A stretch of 15,658 nucleotides of DNA from an uncultured Clostridia bacterium (GTDB lineage: Bacteria > Bacillota > Clostridia > Oscillospirales > Acutalibacteraceae): contig CAMVYG010000030.1 of NCBI GenBank assembly GCA_947171615.1, positions 1 through 15,658 on the forward strand. Reading direction: 5' to 3'. This document shows positions 1-8,285 of this stretch, piece by piece. Made by a program: the position numbers and the translations under genes. Within the stretch, counting starts at the first letter, position 1. Each line of letters starts with the position of its first letter. The notes beneath the pieces are model-generated. The model was not told where the DNA came from. It did no database searches and saw only the letters and a program-made list of their open reading frames with translations.

Positions 1-295
1 CTGCAAAGCTATCTTTTTCTTCTAGAGTTTCTCCGGAAAGCTTTTCATATACTCTGCCTAAAAAGGTAATAGACTCCGCTAAGGTTACCACCCGGCCAGG
101 GAAAAAGCGGCGATATCCGGTTCCGTAAAGAATGCCATTCTCTCGGCCGGCGTCTATTTTATAGTCCCAGATGCCTTGCACATCACTGAAATAGGGGGGA
201 AGATTCGATTCTATCGCCAGTACGGGCACGGCGCTTTGTAAAAGAAAGAAAAAGGAGAGGAGGAAGGAAACAAATTTGCATAGAAATGATTTCAT
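1..295 (-). CDS. SLH-domain secreted protein, partial (N-terminus only)
   Basis: The reverse strand reads 98 codons from an ATG at 293-295 and runs off the left edge of the window. Residues 1-27 form a typical signal peptide (MKSFLCKF, a long Phe/Leu core, then a likely cut after PVLA). From about residue 35 the protein matches an S-layer homology domain: YFSDVQ, then W and Y, the AxExGIxxGTG turn, FxPGRVVTLAE and ITFLGRVYE. SLH domains bind pyruvylated secondary cell-wall polymers, so the product is probably held at the cell surface. An in-frame TGA lies three codons upstream, so this ATG is the first possible start, although no strong ribosome site is visible. The function of the missing C-terminal part cannot be judged. 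Confidence 0.8.
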   Translation of the reverse strand, partial: MKSFLCKFVSFLLSFFFLLQSAVPVLAIESNLPPYFSDVQGIWDYKIDAGRENGILYGTGYRRFFPGRVVTLAESITFLGRVYEKLSGETLEEKDSFA

Positions 296-380
296 AAGGG
301 TTCACTGCCTTTTGAAAAATATAGCTTTGTCTATGATACAATGGAAAACGGAAAAACACTCACTTTTTCGAAAATATTGG

Positions 381-417
381 AAAACCGGAAGCGGCGCTAA
401 GCGCTGCTTCCGGTTTT
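381..417 (-). terminator. Hairpin terminator after the alpha-xylosidase gene
   Basis: A near-perfect stem pairs AAAACCGGAAGC (381-392) with GCTTCCGGTTTT (406-417). It is extended by GCGC/GCGC (394-397 with 401-404) around a TAA loop. Read on the minus strand, the stem ends in a TTTT run. It lies 28 bases past the stop of the GH31 gene. Because the stem is symmetric and also ends in TTTT on the plus strand, it could work in both directions. Confidence 0.75.
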
Positions 418-444
418 CGGTACACATCAATTTTGAAAGTCAGA

Positions 445-2775
445 TTACAAGAGAACCATAACATCCTCAAGCGCTGAATTCACGGTAAGAAGAACGCCCT
501 GTTCGGTCTGATCTACTTGCGCGCCGGAAACATCCTTGACCGTATCGACACAGCGAAGCAGCAGCTTCAGGTTTTCCGCCCTGCCGTCAAAACGGAAGGT
601 AAGCTTGCCGTCCTTATTTTCAGCGGAGACCTTTAAGAGATCCTCTCCGTTTTTGTCCTTGATATCGGCACAGGCGGCTGTTTTCAACTGGAATACATGG
701 AGGGTCAGATCCTTGCCGTAATCGTATTCCACGTTTTGATCGTCCGCGCCGATGGGCAGAATGGAGTTTTCCCGCACCATCAGGGGCAGGCTCATGAAAT
801 CATGCACCTCATGGATCCATCTGCCGCCCTCTACCGTGCGGTTTGTAAGGAATCCGGTCCAGGTTCCGGCGGGAAGATAGTAGTCTACATCGCCCTCCTT
901 GGTAAACACCGGGGCGACCAGCAGGCTTTCTCCCAGCATATACTGGCGGTCCAGATCGGCGCAGGGAATGTTCAGCGGGTCCTGATCCGTGGGGAATTCC
1001 AGAACCATGGCGCGCATGGTGGGAATGCCGGTGCGGTGAGTTTCCACGGCGGCGGAGTACAGGTACGGCATAAGGGTGCATTTCAGGTTGGTGAATCTGC
1101 GCAGCACGTCCACTGCCTCTTCATCGAAGAGCCAGGGCACCCGGTAGGAATTGGAGCCGTGCAGCCGGGAGTGGGTGGAGAGCAGGCCGAAAGCGGCCCA
1201 GCGCTTGTATACGTCCGCCGGGGCAGTGCCCTCAAAGCCGCTGATATCGTGGCTCCAGAAGCCGAAGCCGGAAAGGCACAGGGAAAGCCCGGCCCGCAGG
1301 GATTCGCTCATAGAGGGGTAATTGGAGGAGCAGTCTCCGCCCCAGTGTACCGGGAATTTCTGCCCGCCCACTGTGGCGCTGCGGGCAAAGAGGCAGGCCT
1401 CATTTTTGCCCTTGTATTCCTCCAACAGCTCAAAGACGCATTTGTTGTAAAGATAGGTATAGTAGTTGTGCATCATAATGGGGTCGCTGCCGTCATAATA
1501 AGCCACATCGGTGGGGATACGCTCGCCGAAGTCGGTTTTGAAGCAGTCAACGCCCATATCCAGCAGGGCACGGAGCTTTTCCTGATACCATTTCCAGGCG
1601 GCGGGGTTGGTAAAGTCTACCAGGCCCATACCCGCCTGCCACAGATCCCACTGCCACACATCGCCGTTGGGACGCTTCAGAAGGTAGCCCTTCTCCATGG
1701 CCTCCCTGAACAGGGGAGATTTCTGGCCGATGTAGGAATTGATCCACACACAGATCTTCAGGCCCTTCTGGTTTTTCATGCGGGAAAGCATCCCCGGCGC
1801 GTCGTCAAACATGGCCTCGTCCCAGGTGAAGTTGCACCATTCATTTTCTTTCATCCAGTAGCAGTCAAAGTGGAACACGTGAAGGGGAATGTTCCGCTGG
1901 GCCATGCCGTCCACAAAGCTGGTGACGGTTTTCTCATCATAGCTGGTGGTGAAGGAGGTGGTGAGCCACAAGCCGAAGGACCAGGCAGGGGGCAGGGCGG
2001 GGCGGCCTGTCAAAGCAGTGTAGTTTTGCAGCACGGTTTTGCCGTCTCCGCCGCCGATGACCATGAAGTCTATTTTTTCTCCCGGCACGGAGAACTGCAC
2101 CCGGGTGACTGCCTCGGAGCAGATCTCATAAGAGACCTTGTCGCTGGAATTTACCAGTACGCCATAGCCCTTGTTGGTCAGATAGAAGGGAATATTTTTG
2201 TAGGCGATTTCGGAAGCGGTGCCGCCGTCTTCATTCCACATATCCACTACCTGCCCGTTTTTCACAAAGGGGGTGAATCGCTCTCCCAGGCCGTAGACCT
2301 TTTCGCCGATGTCCAAGTCCAACTGGCACCGCATAAAGGGGCCTTCCGGAGTTTTCATGGTGCTGATCATGGCGTGGCCAAAGCGGTCGCCCACCTGGGT
2401 CAGCCGCTTTCCATTATAATAGTAGGTGAAGGAAGCGGGGTTCTTCGTAATGCGCAGCTCTGTTTTGCCGCTGACGATGGAAAGCCCGTCTCCCGTTTCT
2501 GTAACCTGCAAAGGGTGGGGAGCTTCGTTCAGCTCAAATTTCGGTTCCTTTTTGGCGCTGCCCATAAAGTGATAGGCCTGAGTGCGGAGAATATCGGGCC
2601 GGGGAGAGGAGATGAACAGCTCCAGCACCGGGCCGCCCATGGCCCGGGAGTCCTGGGCGTAGGGTACGGAATACAGGTAGACATGATCTTTTTCGACTTT
2701 GACTTCCCGGATCTGCACGCAGTCCGCAGCCTCCACACCGGGGAGGTTCAGCCAGTAGCCCTTGGTAAATTTCAT
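445..2775 (-). CDS. yicI: GH31 alpha-xylosidase, YicI type
   Basis: Cytoplasmic glycoside hydrolase that removes alpha-xylose from the non-reducing end of xyloglucan-type oligosaccharides (isoprimeverose units). The ATG at 2775 gives 776 residues, close to E. coli YicI (772), and is preceded by AAAGGAAG about 7 bases upstream. A TTG at 2823 would add 16 unrelated residues. With this start the nucleophile in KTDFGERIP is Asp415 and the acid/base in PVHWGGDC is Asp481, within one residue of the YicI numbering. The KTDFGERIP signature with its Gly-Glu-Arg is typical of alpha-xylosidases rather than GH31 alpha-glucosidases. There is no signal peptide. Other visible parts are an N-terminal beta domain (to about 250), the barrel (about 260-590) and beta-sandwich domains. 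The gene is divergent from an AraC regulator, which fits inducible sugar use. Substrate is inferred from the signature only. Confidence 0.92.
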   Translation of the reverse strand: MKFTKGYWLNLPGVEAADCVQIREVKVEKDHVYLYSVPYAQDSRAMGGPVLELFISSPRPDILRTQAYHFMGSAKKEPKFELNEAPHPLQVTETGDGLSIVSGKTELRITKNPASFTYYYNGKRLTQVGDRFGHAMISTMKTPEGPFMRCQLDLDIGEKVYGLGERFTPFVKNGQVVDMWNEDGGTASEIAYKNIPFYLTNKGYGVLVNSSDKVSYEICSEAVTRVQFSVPGEKIDFMVIGGGDGKTVLQNYTALTGRPALPPAWSFGLWLTTSFTTSYDEKTVTSFVDGMAQRNIPLHVFHFDCYWMKENEWCNFTWDEAMFDDAPGMLSRMKNQKGLKICVWINSYIGQKSPLFREAMEKGYLLKRPNGDVWQWDLWQAGMGLVDFTNPAAWKWYQEKLRALLDMGVDCFKTDFGERIPTDVAYYDGSDPIMMHNYYTYLYNKCVFELLEEYKGKNEACLFARSATVGGQKFPVHWGGDCSSNYPSMSESLRAGLSLCLSGFGFWSHDISGFEGTAPADVYKRWAAFGLLSTHSRLHGSNSYRVPWLFDEEAVDVLRRFTNLKCTLMPYLYSAAVETHRTGIPTMRAMVLEFPTDQDPLNIPCADLDRQYMLGESLLVAPVFTKEGDVDYYLPAGTWTGFLTNRTVEGGRWIHEVHDFMSLPLMVRENSILPIGADDQNVEYDYGKDLTLHVFQLKTAACADIKDKNGEDLLKVSAENKDGKLTFRFDGRAENLKLLLRCVDTVKDVSGAQVDQTEQGVLLTVNSALEDVMVLL

Positions 2776-2968
2776 AGTGAAGCTTCCTTTCTGATTGTCG
2801 TATTTTTGAGATTTTTCCGGCAATTGAAAAACACCGGATACACGAGTATACTATAGTTGTATTTTACAATTTCAAAGTGAAAAACGCTAGCGGAAAACCA
2901 ATGAAAAGTTCTAATATTTTGATATTTTTGCAATTTGCAAAACAAAATCAGGAAGGAAGAAACAGTGT
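2776..2968. promoter_or_regulatory. Divergent control region of the xylosidase and AraC genes
   Basis: This 193-bp AT-rich space separates two divergent genes. On the minus strand TTGAAA followed by TAGTAT at 16-bp spacing (or TATACT at 19 bp), within about 2841-2876, is a candidate xylosidase promoter. Two palindromes lie between the genes: CGCTAGCG (2885-2892), and TTTTGCA-ATT-TGCAAAA (2926-2942), just upstream of the AraC ribosome site. Either could be an operator for the AraC protein. The promoter and operator calls are inference; the palindromes are seen directly. Confidence 0.45.
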
Positions 2969-3850
2969 ATGGAGGATAAAAGCTTAAAGGAAGGCCGCCG
3001 CCACGGCGCGCCGGATTTCCCTGCCGGCTGCTACCGGATCCGCTCTCCCTATGCCGTGATTCTGGGGCAGCTGGAGTGCCACTGGCATGAGGAAATGGAG
3101 CTTTTTCGGGTGCGGGGAGGAAAAGCCCGGGTACAGTGTGGCAGAAGCTTTGAGGAAATCGGCCCTGGCGATCTGGTGTTTTTTAACAGCGGGGAGCTTC
3201 ACGCCGCTCAGCCTATGAACGAAGCGCCGCTGGAATATGACGCCGTAGTGTTCAGCCCGGAAATGCTCTGCGGCAGCGGGGAACTGGCCCGCAGGGCCTA
3301 TGTGACGCCGGTTCTTGAGGGAAGGCTCGACTTTCGGCGGGTCATTCGGGGAGAAAACAAGCAGGAAGAGGCACTGCTTGCCGCCTTTGACCAGACCATG
3401 GAGCTGCTGACTCGGCAGCCCCCTGCCTATGAGCTGCGGGTGCAGAGCAGGCTTCTGGATATTTTTGCCGGACTGACAGAGGACAGTGAGCAGCTTTCCG
3501 TTCATCGGGAAAAGGAACCCTCCCAGGGGATCAAGACGGCCATCGAATATATTCGTGAAAACTATTCCCAGCCCATCACCCTGCGGAAGCTGGCGGAACT
3601 CAGCCATCTAAGCGAGGGGCATTTCTGCCGCCTCTTTAAAAAGTATACTCTGAAAACCCCGATCCGGTATATCAATACTCTTCGTCTGGCGGCGGCCCAG
3701 GAGCTTTTGCTGAAAACCGACCGGAAGGAGCTGGATATCGCCCTGGAAACGGGCTTCAGCAGCCTGAGCTATTTTATCGATTCCTTCCGGCAAAGCACCG
3801 GCAGCACCCCGGCACAATACCGGAAGCGGGCAAGAGAATCCAGCTGTTAG
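2969..3850 (+). CDS. AraC-family regulator with cupin sensor domain
   Basis: Transcription factor of 293 residues. The N-terminal half is a cupin-type sugar-sensing domain with HWHEEMEL at 38-45 and GDLVFFNSGELH at about 67-78. The C-terminal 100 residues (about 188-288) are the two helix-turn-helix motifs of the AraC/XylS family: IRENYSQPITLRKLAELSHLS, then FCRLFKKYT, and finally IALETGFSSLSYFIDSFRQSTGSTPAQYR. The start ATG is preceded by AGGAAGGAAG at about 9 bases. The length is normal for the family. It is divergent from the alpha-xylosidase, so the likely role is to activate that gene in response to a xylose-containing sugar (inference from position). Its TAG stop lies inside the edge of an intergenic repeat (GTTAGAGAAGG). 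Confidence 0.9.
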   Translation: MEDKSLKEGRRHGAPDFPAGCYRIRSPYAVILGQLECHWHEEMELFRVRGGKARVQCGRSFEEIGPGDLVFFNSGELHAAQPMNEAPLEYDAVVFSPEMLCGSGELARRAYVTPVLEGRLDFRRVIRGENKQEEALLAAFDQTMELLTRQPPAYELRVQSRLLDIFAGLTEDSEQLSVHREKEPSQGIKTAIEYIRENYSQPITLRKLAELSHLSEGHFCRLFKKYTLKTPIRYINTLRLAAAQELLLKTDRKELDIALETGFSSLSYFIDSFRQSTGSTPAQYRKRARESSC

Positions 3851-3881
3851 AGAAGGGATTTGCAGTAAATTACAGTTTAGC
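3846..3881. repeat. Copy of the GTTAGAGAAGG / AAATTATAGTTTATC repeat end
   Basis: Directly at the AraC stop codon, GTTAGAGAAGG is followed by AAATTACAGTTTAGC (3867-3881). This matches the same two words in the same order at 11205-11270 (GTTAGAGAAGGACG, later AAATTATGGTTTATC). It looks like a shortened copy of the repeat module that fills the spaces of the SipW cluster. Confidence 0.5.
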
Positions 3882-3902
3882 GTACTAACTAATTCTACCC
3901 CC

Positions 3903-4171
3903 TGTCATCCTGAACAGAAGAGGCTCTGCCTCTTCACGGTGAAGGATCTCAACCAGCACTAACCGGCGATCAAAAGACTTGGCTCTCCCTCTGGGGGGAA
4001 GGTCTCCTGCGGAGACCGTTCTGACCCGACCGAGCCGACAGGGTGAGCGAGCGCCAGTGGCGCTCATGTGCGAACCGACCGACACGACAGTGGAGACTCG
4101 ACTGAGAGGGCTTTGTACCCGCTGGTAAGTGTTAATCGAGATCCTTCGTCACTATGTTCCTCAGGATGACA
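3903..4171. repeat. MITE-like composite repeat with TGTCATCCTGA ends
   Basis: Perfect 11-bp terminal inverted repeats, TGTCATCCTGA (3903-3913) and TCAGGATGACA (4161-4171), enclose a second inverted pair, GAAGGATCTC (3941-3950) and GAGATCCTTC (4138-4147). Nested inside is a different repeat type, from TTGGCTCTCCCTC (3979) to CTGAGAGGGCTTTGT (about 4116). This inner unit holds two perfect 7-bp hairpins with 3-base loops: GGTCTCC/GGAGACC (4001-4017) and GAGCGCC/GGCGCTC (4049-4065). It contains no convincing gene. It fills most of the 517-bp gap between the AraC gene and the SipW cluster. Related ends occur at 10433-10551, 11291-11323 and 8171-8194. Confidence 0.7.
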
Positions 4172-4253
4172 GAAAGTAAAAGAGGTCAATAACATAAATT
4201 AATATTTTATTGAGCCGGTAGTTTTTTGCAAGCCACAGACAACAAACTGCGAA

Positions 4254-4289
4254 AAACCGTCCCCGCTGCCAAAACAGCGGGGACGGTTT
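4254..4289 (-). terminator. Strong terminator at the end of the SipW cluster
   Basis: A perfect 15-bp stem pairs AAACCGTCCCCGCTG (4254-4268) with CAGCGGGGACGGTTT (4275-4289) around a 6-base loop. On the minus strand the stem is followed by TTTTT. It lies about 80 bases after the stop of the 921-residue surface protein, with no other gene in between, so it probably ends the whole minus-strand cluster. Confidence 0.8.
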
Positions 4290-4367
4290 CCTCATTTTAT
4301 CAAACCGCTTTTGAGAAAGGCAAAGCGCTTCGCACCTCAGATTTTCTCGCTGATGATCGCTCTGCGA

Positions 4368-7133
4368 TCATTTCACAATGAAATTATAGGGCTGCTCCGC
4401 TACAATAGCGCCGGAGCTGTCCGCAATGCGGATCATCAATCGGTAGGTGCCGCGCTCCTGCTCTTTTGGAACGATCAGGTGCAGGGTTTCTCCCTGTCCC
4501 GTCGGCGTGCTTCCCGAAGCGGGAGAAATGCTCCAGTCTCCCGGCGCCGGGGAATAACTGCCGCTATCGGGGCCTTCCCCGGTTTTACAAAGCACTTCCG
4601 CCAGCAGGGTATCTCCCGGCTGAATGCCGCGATAGCTCAGGTGAAAGGCCAGATCCGCTTCCTGCTCTGAAACGTCTAACAGCCTCTGGCCATCGCCGCC
4701 CAGTTCTACATTGACAGACCTCTTTTCGCCGGAAGCTTCCTTCCGGCTGAGAGAAACACCGACTTCCGCTTCTGCGTCTGTGGTTCCCTGATTGCCGCTC
4801 ATTTGCAGCCCGGCCCGGGGAGAGAGGAATGCCTTGATCCGGTATTCCCCGGAGGCAAGCTCCCCCTCTTGGGTAGAGGAAAGATCCAGTTCCACAGTGG
4901 CAGAGCTGTTTGCCGCCATAGTAAAGGTCAGAGAGCCGTCCCGCTCCAGCACATAGTTTTTTCCTTCTCCGGAAATTACCGTTCCGGCAGGAAAGCCTGC
5001 TGTTTTCTGGCCATCGGGGGTCGTTACGACCAAATGAATACAGGCTCCGTTTGCATAACGGATCTCTGTACCGGAAACCCATGGAGACACAGTGAGCTTC
5101 CAGATCCCGGCTTCCCCGTCCTCTCGGGTAAGATCCAGACCACAGCTTTCTGCCGCCGCCACAGTAAAGGGAACCTTTACTGCGGTCTCCGGCTGCTGGG
5201 TGCTTTCATGGGCCATTGCCAGGAAATACTCTCCCTGGGGAAGACTTCCTTCCCCCGCGCCGGAAAAATCTACTACAACAATAAGCTTTTCAAAAACAGG
5301 TTCACTGCCCGCCGCCGGAGGAGCATAGCCTGCTCCTCCGTCCAGGGCGGCAAAATAGGAGAGAGGTAGCCTTGCTTCTCCTCCGCTTGCCAAAAACCCG
5401 TAATACCGGTTGCTTTCCGCCGAGGACATATCACCCAAAATCAGCCTGGTTCCGGCTGGGAACGCAATCCTGGATATGGCGTCTCCCTCTCTCTTAACAC
5501 ACAGCCAAAGGCTGTTCTCCGTTTTTTCAGAGGGCGTATAAGTTCTGGAAAATCCAGCTGTCACCGCGCCACTGGAAGTAATGATGGCGCTGCTGCCGGA
5601 AATGCTGCCGGAGTAGTTTTTTCCCGGCATAATGCCCGCGGATTCGCCTTCTGTGCCATCGTCTGCCGCAGGAGAAACGCCCTGCACAGCAGAAAAGGCT
5701 ACCTCCTCCCCGCTGTCCGCGCTGAACAGCGCCTGGAGAAGATTTTGCTTCTTCTGTACAGTCTCAATACAGCGAAACCACCGGCCGCTATTCCCAGGCT
5801 CAGACTTATGCCGATAGGTTTTTCCGGTCTCACCGGAAATATCCTTCCAGGAAAGCTGCTCCTGGTCTGCCGGAAGCTTCTGCCCTGCTTCCAAAACACA
5901 GGTCTGCCAGCGGTAAGAAAGAACCTCGTAGCCCTCCGGCTCCGGCGCGGTGAATACCCAGGCTGTACCGTCCTGCGCTACCTGGATTTTCCCGGCAGGC
6001 TCCCGATTCCAATTTGCGATCAAATAAAGTTCTGCCCGCTCGCCTGCTGAAAAGGCCGATCCGGCAGGACGCACGGTATCAGGCGCATCCTGGGTTTCCG
6101 TCCAGCCGCTGAAGACATAGTGATACAGGCCGTCTCCCTTTGGAGCAGAAAATTCCGGCGGAACTCCCGGCAGAGTCAGCCTGCCGTCTACCGCAGGAAT
6201 ATTCTTTAAAATCCCCTGTCCGTCTTCGCTGCTTCCCTTTCCATAGTGCAGGGTAACAGGCAGCATGGCCTGGGCTTCCTGATAGCCGGCCGCAGTCATG
6301 GCCGCCCGGAAGCTCTCATTTTCCGCCGAGCACACAAAAGCAGGGCCGTTTGTTCGGGGATAGAAAATTTCTGTCCCGATCTCCTGCTGTGTAATATGCT
6401 CGATCACATACCGATTTTCTGTTTCCGTGCTCTGAGAAGGCTCCTTCTGCTCTTCAGAAGCAGTCTCCGGCTCTTTTGCCGGCTTGCTTTCCACCGGCTC
6501 CGGTGCGGAAGAAACAGTTTCCTGCCCTTCCGGTATGGCAGAAGAGGCCAATTCCTCCGGCTCCGGGGAGGACTCGGCAGCCGGTTCCGCTGAGGAAGCT
6601 GAGGCAGCAGGCTCCTTTTCGTCAGCAGCCGCTTCAGAGGACGCGCTCTGTGAAGAGACCCCCGGCTCCTTTTTTCTGGTAACCATCGCATCGGTAAAGG
6701 GATTCTCCACATATTCCGGCCTGGGCGCCAGCTCCGCGCTGTCACCGGAAAAAGCCTTATTTCCTATGCGAAGCAGTCCTTTCGGCAGTATGATGGCCCC
6801 GGTCAGGCTTTTACAGTTATAAAAGGTATAGCTGCCGATAGCGGTGAGATCCGCCCCCAGCTTGATGGATGTGATCTGACAGTCTTGAAAAGGTGCGGTA
6901 TCGGCGGTGAAATCCTGAATCGCCCCGGAACCACTAATGGTCAGAACACCGTTTTCACCCAGGACAGCGGTTACGCTTCCCGCATTTTCTCCCAGATCAA
7001 AGGAGCGTTCCTCTCCGCTGGCGGTAACGGTGATCCCCTCTGCAAAAAGGCAGCCTGTTACCAACAGCGCCGAAAGCAGAACGCACAGCGCCGCGCCCAC
7101 TTTTTTTCGGATAAAATAAAGTACTCGTTTCAT
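4368..7133 (-). CDS. Large secreted surface protein with BspA-like LRR, Ser/Glu/Pro linker and Ig-like domains
   Basis: A 921-residue exported protein. Residues 1-40 are a signal sequence; LLVTGC around Cys28 fits a lipobox, but a normal cut near TVTASG is also possible. Residues about 45-130 are BspA-type leucine-rich repeat (LTISGSGAI, ITSIKLGADLTAIGSYTFYNC, LPKGLLRIGNKAFSG). Residues about 156-240 are a low-complexity Ser/Ala/Glu/Pro stalk. GPAFVCSAENESFRAAMTAAGY (about 264-285) resembles the closing segment of LRR_5 proteins. Next come an InlB-repeat-like stretch (YHYVFSGWTET to LIANWN, about 337-376), an Ig-like stretch (YRWQTC to GRWFRCIETVQ) and several beta-rich segments to the C-terminus. 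There is no LPXTG motif or sortase tail. The start ATG has AAAGGGGG about 10 bases upstream. Likely role is adhesion or matrix structure, inferred from domains and the SipW context. Confidence 0.8.
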   Translation of the reverse strand: MKRVLYFIRKKVGAALCVLLSALLVTGCLFAEGITVTASGEERSFDLGENAGSVTAVLGENGVLTISGSGAIQDFTADTAPFQDCQITSIKLGADLTAIGSYTFYNCKSLTGAIILPKGLLRIGNKAFSGDSAELAPRPEYVENPFTDAMVTRKKEPGVSSQSASSEAAADEKEPAASASSAEPAAESSPEPEELASSAIPEGQETVSSAPEPVESKPAKEPETASEEQKEPSQSTETENRYVIEHITQQEIGTEIFYPRTNGPAFVCSAENESFRAAMTAAGYQEAQAMLPVTLHYGKGSSEDGQGILKNIPAVDGRLTLPGVPPEFSAPKGDGLYHYVFSGWTETQDAPDTVRPAGSAFSAGERAELYLIANWNREPAGKIQVAQDGTAWVFTAPEPEGYEVLSYRWQTCVLEAGQKLPADQEQLSWKDISGETGKTYRHKSEPGNSGRWFRCIETVQKKQNLLQALFSADSGEEVAFSAVQGVSPAADDGTEGESAGIMPGKNYSGSISGSSAIITSSGAVTAGFSRTYTPSEKTENSLWLCVKREGDAISRIAFPAGTRLILGDMSSAESNRYYGFLASGGEARLPLSYFAALDGGAGYAPPAAGSEPVFEKLIVVVDFSGAGEGSLPQGEYFLAMAHESTQQPETAVKVPFTVAAAESCGLDLTREDGEAGIWKLTVSPWVSGTEIRYANGACIHLVVTTPDGQKTAGFPAGTVISGEGKNYVLERDGSLTFTMAANSSATVELDLSSTQEGELASGEYRIKAFLSPRAGLQMSGNQGTTDAEAEVGVSLSRKEASGEKRSVNVELGGDGQRLLDVSEQEADLAFHLSYRGIQPGDTLLAEVLCKTGEGPDSGSYSPAPGDWSISPASGSTPTGQGETLHLIVPKEQERGTYRLMIRIADSSGAIVAEQPYNFIVK

Positions 7134-7151
7134 GATAACAAGCCCCCTTTC

Positions 7152-7350
7152 TTAGTTGTTAGTTATTAGTTATTAGTAAGTTAGTTATTAGAAAAGGACA
7201 AGGGCTTTGTAGGCGTCAATTGCTTCTCATCCAGATCCTTCGGATCTTCTCGAGGAATCTTGAATAGCAGAAACCAGCGGGTAGGCAGAGGATTACTCCG
7301 CAATCATCTGACCTTACTCTAACAACTAACGACTAACGGCTAACAACTAA
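7152..7350. repeat. Intergenic TTAGTTG-type inverted repeat module
   Basis: The space between two cluster genes is bounded by tandem 6-8-base words: TTAGTTGTTAGTTATTAG and relatives (7152-7191) on the left, and the inverted form AACAACTAACGACTAAC and relatives (7321-7350) on the right. The left part continues into AAAAGGACAAGGGCTTTGTA, which is shared with the copy at 10204-10298. A short hairpin, AGATCC-TTC-GGATCT (7233-7247), lies in the middle. The module begins within a few bases of the upstream gene's stop and about 20 bases from the next start. Confidence 0.65.
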
Positions 7351-7351
7351 T

Positions 7352-8113
7352 TCATTGCTCCGTCACGGTAAAGTCTTCCGCCGTATAGACGTTTTGCGGA
7401 TTTTTCTTTAGGAAGGTGAGCGCATAGCGTATGCCCGGCTGAGGAGTAAAGGTAATTTCCCCGGAGACCGTTCCCCCGAAAAGCTCATTCAAAGGATCCG
7501 GCACTAAGGACGAAGGCCAGGCCACCGTCACACCTGTGCCGCCGCCCCCCGCAAGCTCCACCACTACAGCGCCGTTTTGTTCCTCCACTGCCCATTGCAG
7601 ACCTGTTTTTCGGGAGGTAAAGCCAAACCGGGCGCTGACTGTTTTTACATAGGGATCAATGCTTTGGGCCGTTACCGTTACCATACCGTTTTCGTCAAAA
7701 TCTTCCCGCTTCAATGTCAGTGTGATCTGTTCCGTCTGAAAGCTGCCGGAGAGACTGCCGGAACCCTCTGCCCCCGGAACTGCTTCCGAGCCTTCCACCC
7801 AATAGGTGTAGTGCAGCGGATGCTCCGTACAGCGCAACTCATCCACAAAATTGGACAGGGAAAAGGTGATCTCCACCGTTTCCCCCTCCGCAGGCTCACT
7901 GATCTGATGGTAAGGAGAGTCTTCGTCCAGCTTATCGCTGACAAAGTAGAAGGGCGCCGCGGCCGCGGCCCCGTTTTTTGTGTTCTTATTGATGTATTTT
8001 GCCATGGTGGCTCCTGCGGCAGACAGCAGCAAAGCCAGCGCCATTATCAAGCATAATGCCGCCAGCACATGATGAAGCTGTAATTTCTTGTTTCTCTGCC
8101 GTCTCACAAGCAA
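7352..8113 (-). CDS. SipW-cognate signal protein (TasA/camelysin-like cargo 3)
   Basis: A 253-residue secreted protein. The N-terminus has a basic segment (VRRQRNKK), a hydrophobic core (about 16-33) and then GATMAKY at 34-40, the hallmark of signal peptides handled by SipW-type peptidases. The mature part is beta-rich, with ETVEITFSLSNFVDEL as in TasA/camelysin beta-sandwich proteins and a C-terminal half rich in short strands. The start is a TTG at 8113 with AAAGG 6 bases before it; a GTG two codons later is a poorer fit to the ribosome site. It is more diverged than the other two cargo proteins of this cluster and lacks the WEW motif. A matrix or fibre component role is inferred from signal type and neighbours. 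Confidence 0.75.
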   Translation of the reverse strand: MLVRRQRNKKLQLHHVLAALCLIMALALLLSAAGATMAKYINKNTKNGAAAAAPFYFVSDKLDEDSPYHQISEPAEGETVEITFSLSNFVDELRCTEHPLHYTYWVEGSEAVPGAEGSGSLSGSFQTEQITLTLKREDFDENGMVTVTAQSIDPYVKTVSARFGFTSRKTGLQWAVEEQNGAVVVELAGGGGTGVTVAWPSSLVPDPLNELFGGTVSGEITFTPQPGIRYALTFLKKNPQNVYTAEDFTVTEQ

Positions 8114-8285
8114 AAGCGACCTTTCTTTCCAAAGTTGTGATTTTTCTTTCTATCTTTCATTACTGCTTACTGTCATCACTGAACAGAAGAGGCTGATAAA
8201 ATAAATTATAGTTTATCTATTCAATCCTCTGAAAGTCTTTTGTTTTCAAGGCTTTACTCCTATTTTGTGTTCAAACCTTATGTGT

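Noticed and set aside
697..2856. Long plus-strand open frame (719 codons) opposite the alpha-xylosidase
   Set aside because: It is antisense to a clear GH31 gene with both catalytic Asp residues. Its product is low in recognisable motifs and is explained by codon bias of the real gene.
2984..3607. Minus-strand open frame of 207 codons opposite the AraC gene
   Set aside because: Shadow of a well-supported AraC regulator; no ribosome site or recognisable domain.
3885..4085. Minus-strand 66-codon frame between the AraC gene and the cluster
   Set aside because: It lies entirely inside the composite repeat element, whose hairpins explain the sequence.
3903..4171. Insertion sequence with a transposase
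   Set aside because: The ends look like terminal inverted repeats, but the interior has no transposase coding capacity, so it is at most a non-autonomous element.
4353..4371. ATGATCGC-TCT-GCGATCAT hairpin at the stop of the large surface protein as terminator
   Set aside because: It overlaps the stop codon and has no T-run; the 15-bp hairpin at 4254-4289 is a much better terminator.
4311..4670. Plus-strand 119-codon frame overlapping the end of the large surface protein gene
   Set aside because: Antisense to the C-terminal coding part, without a ribosome site or known domain.
7152..7191. Tandem TTAGTTG words as a possible CRISPR array
   Set aside because: The units are only 6-8 bases, with no spacers of constant length and no cas genes.
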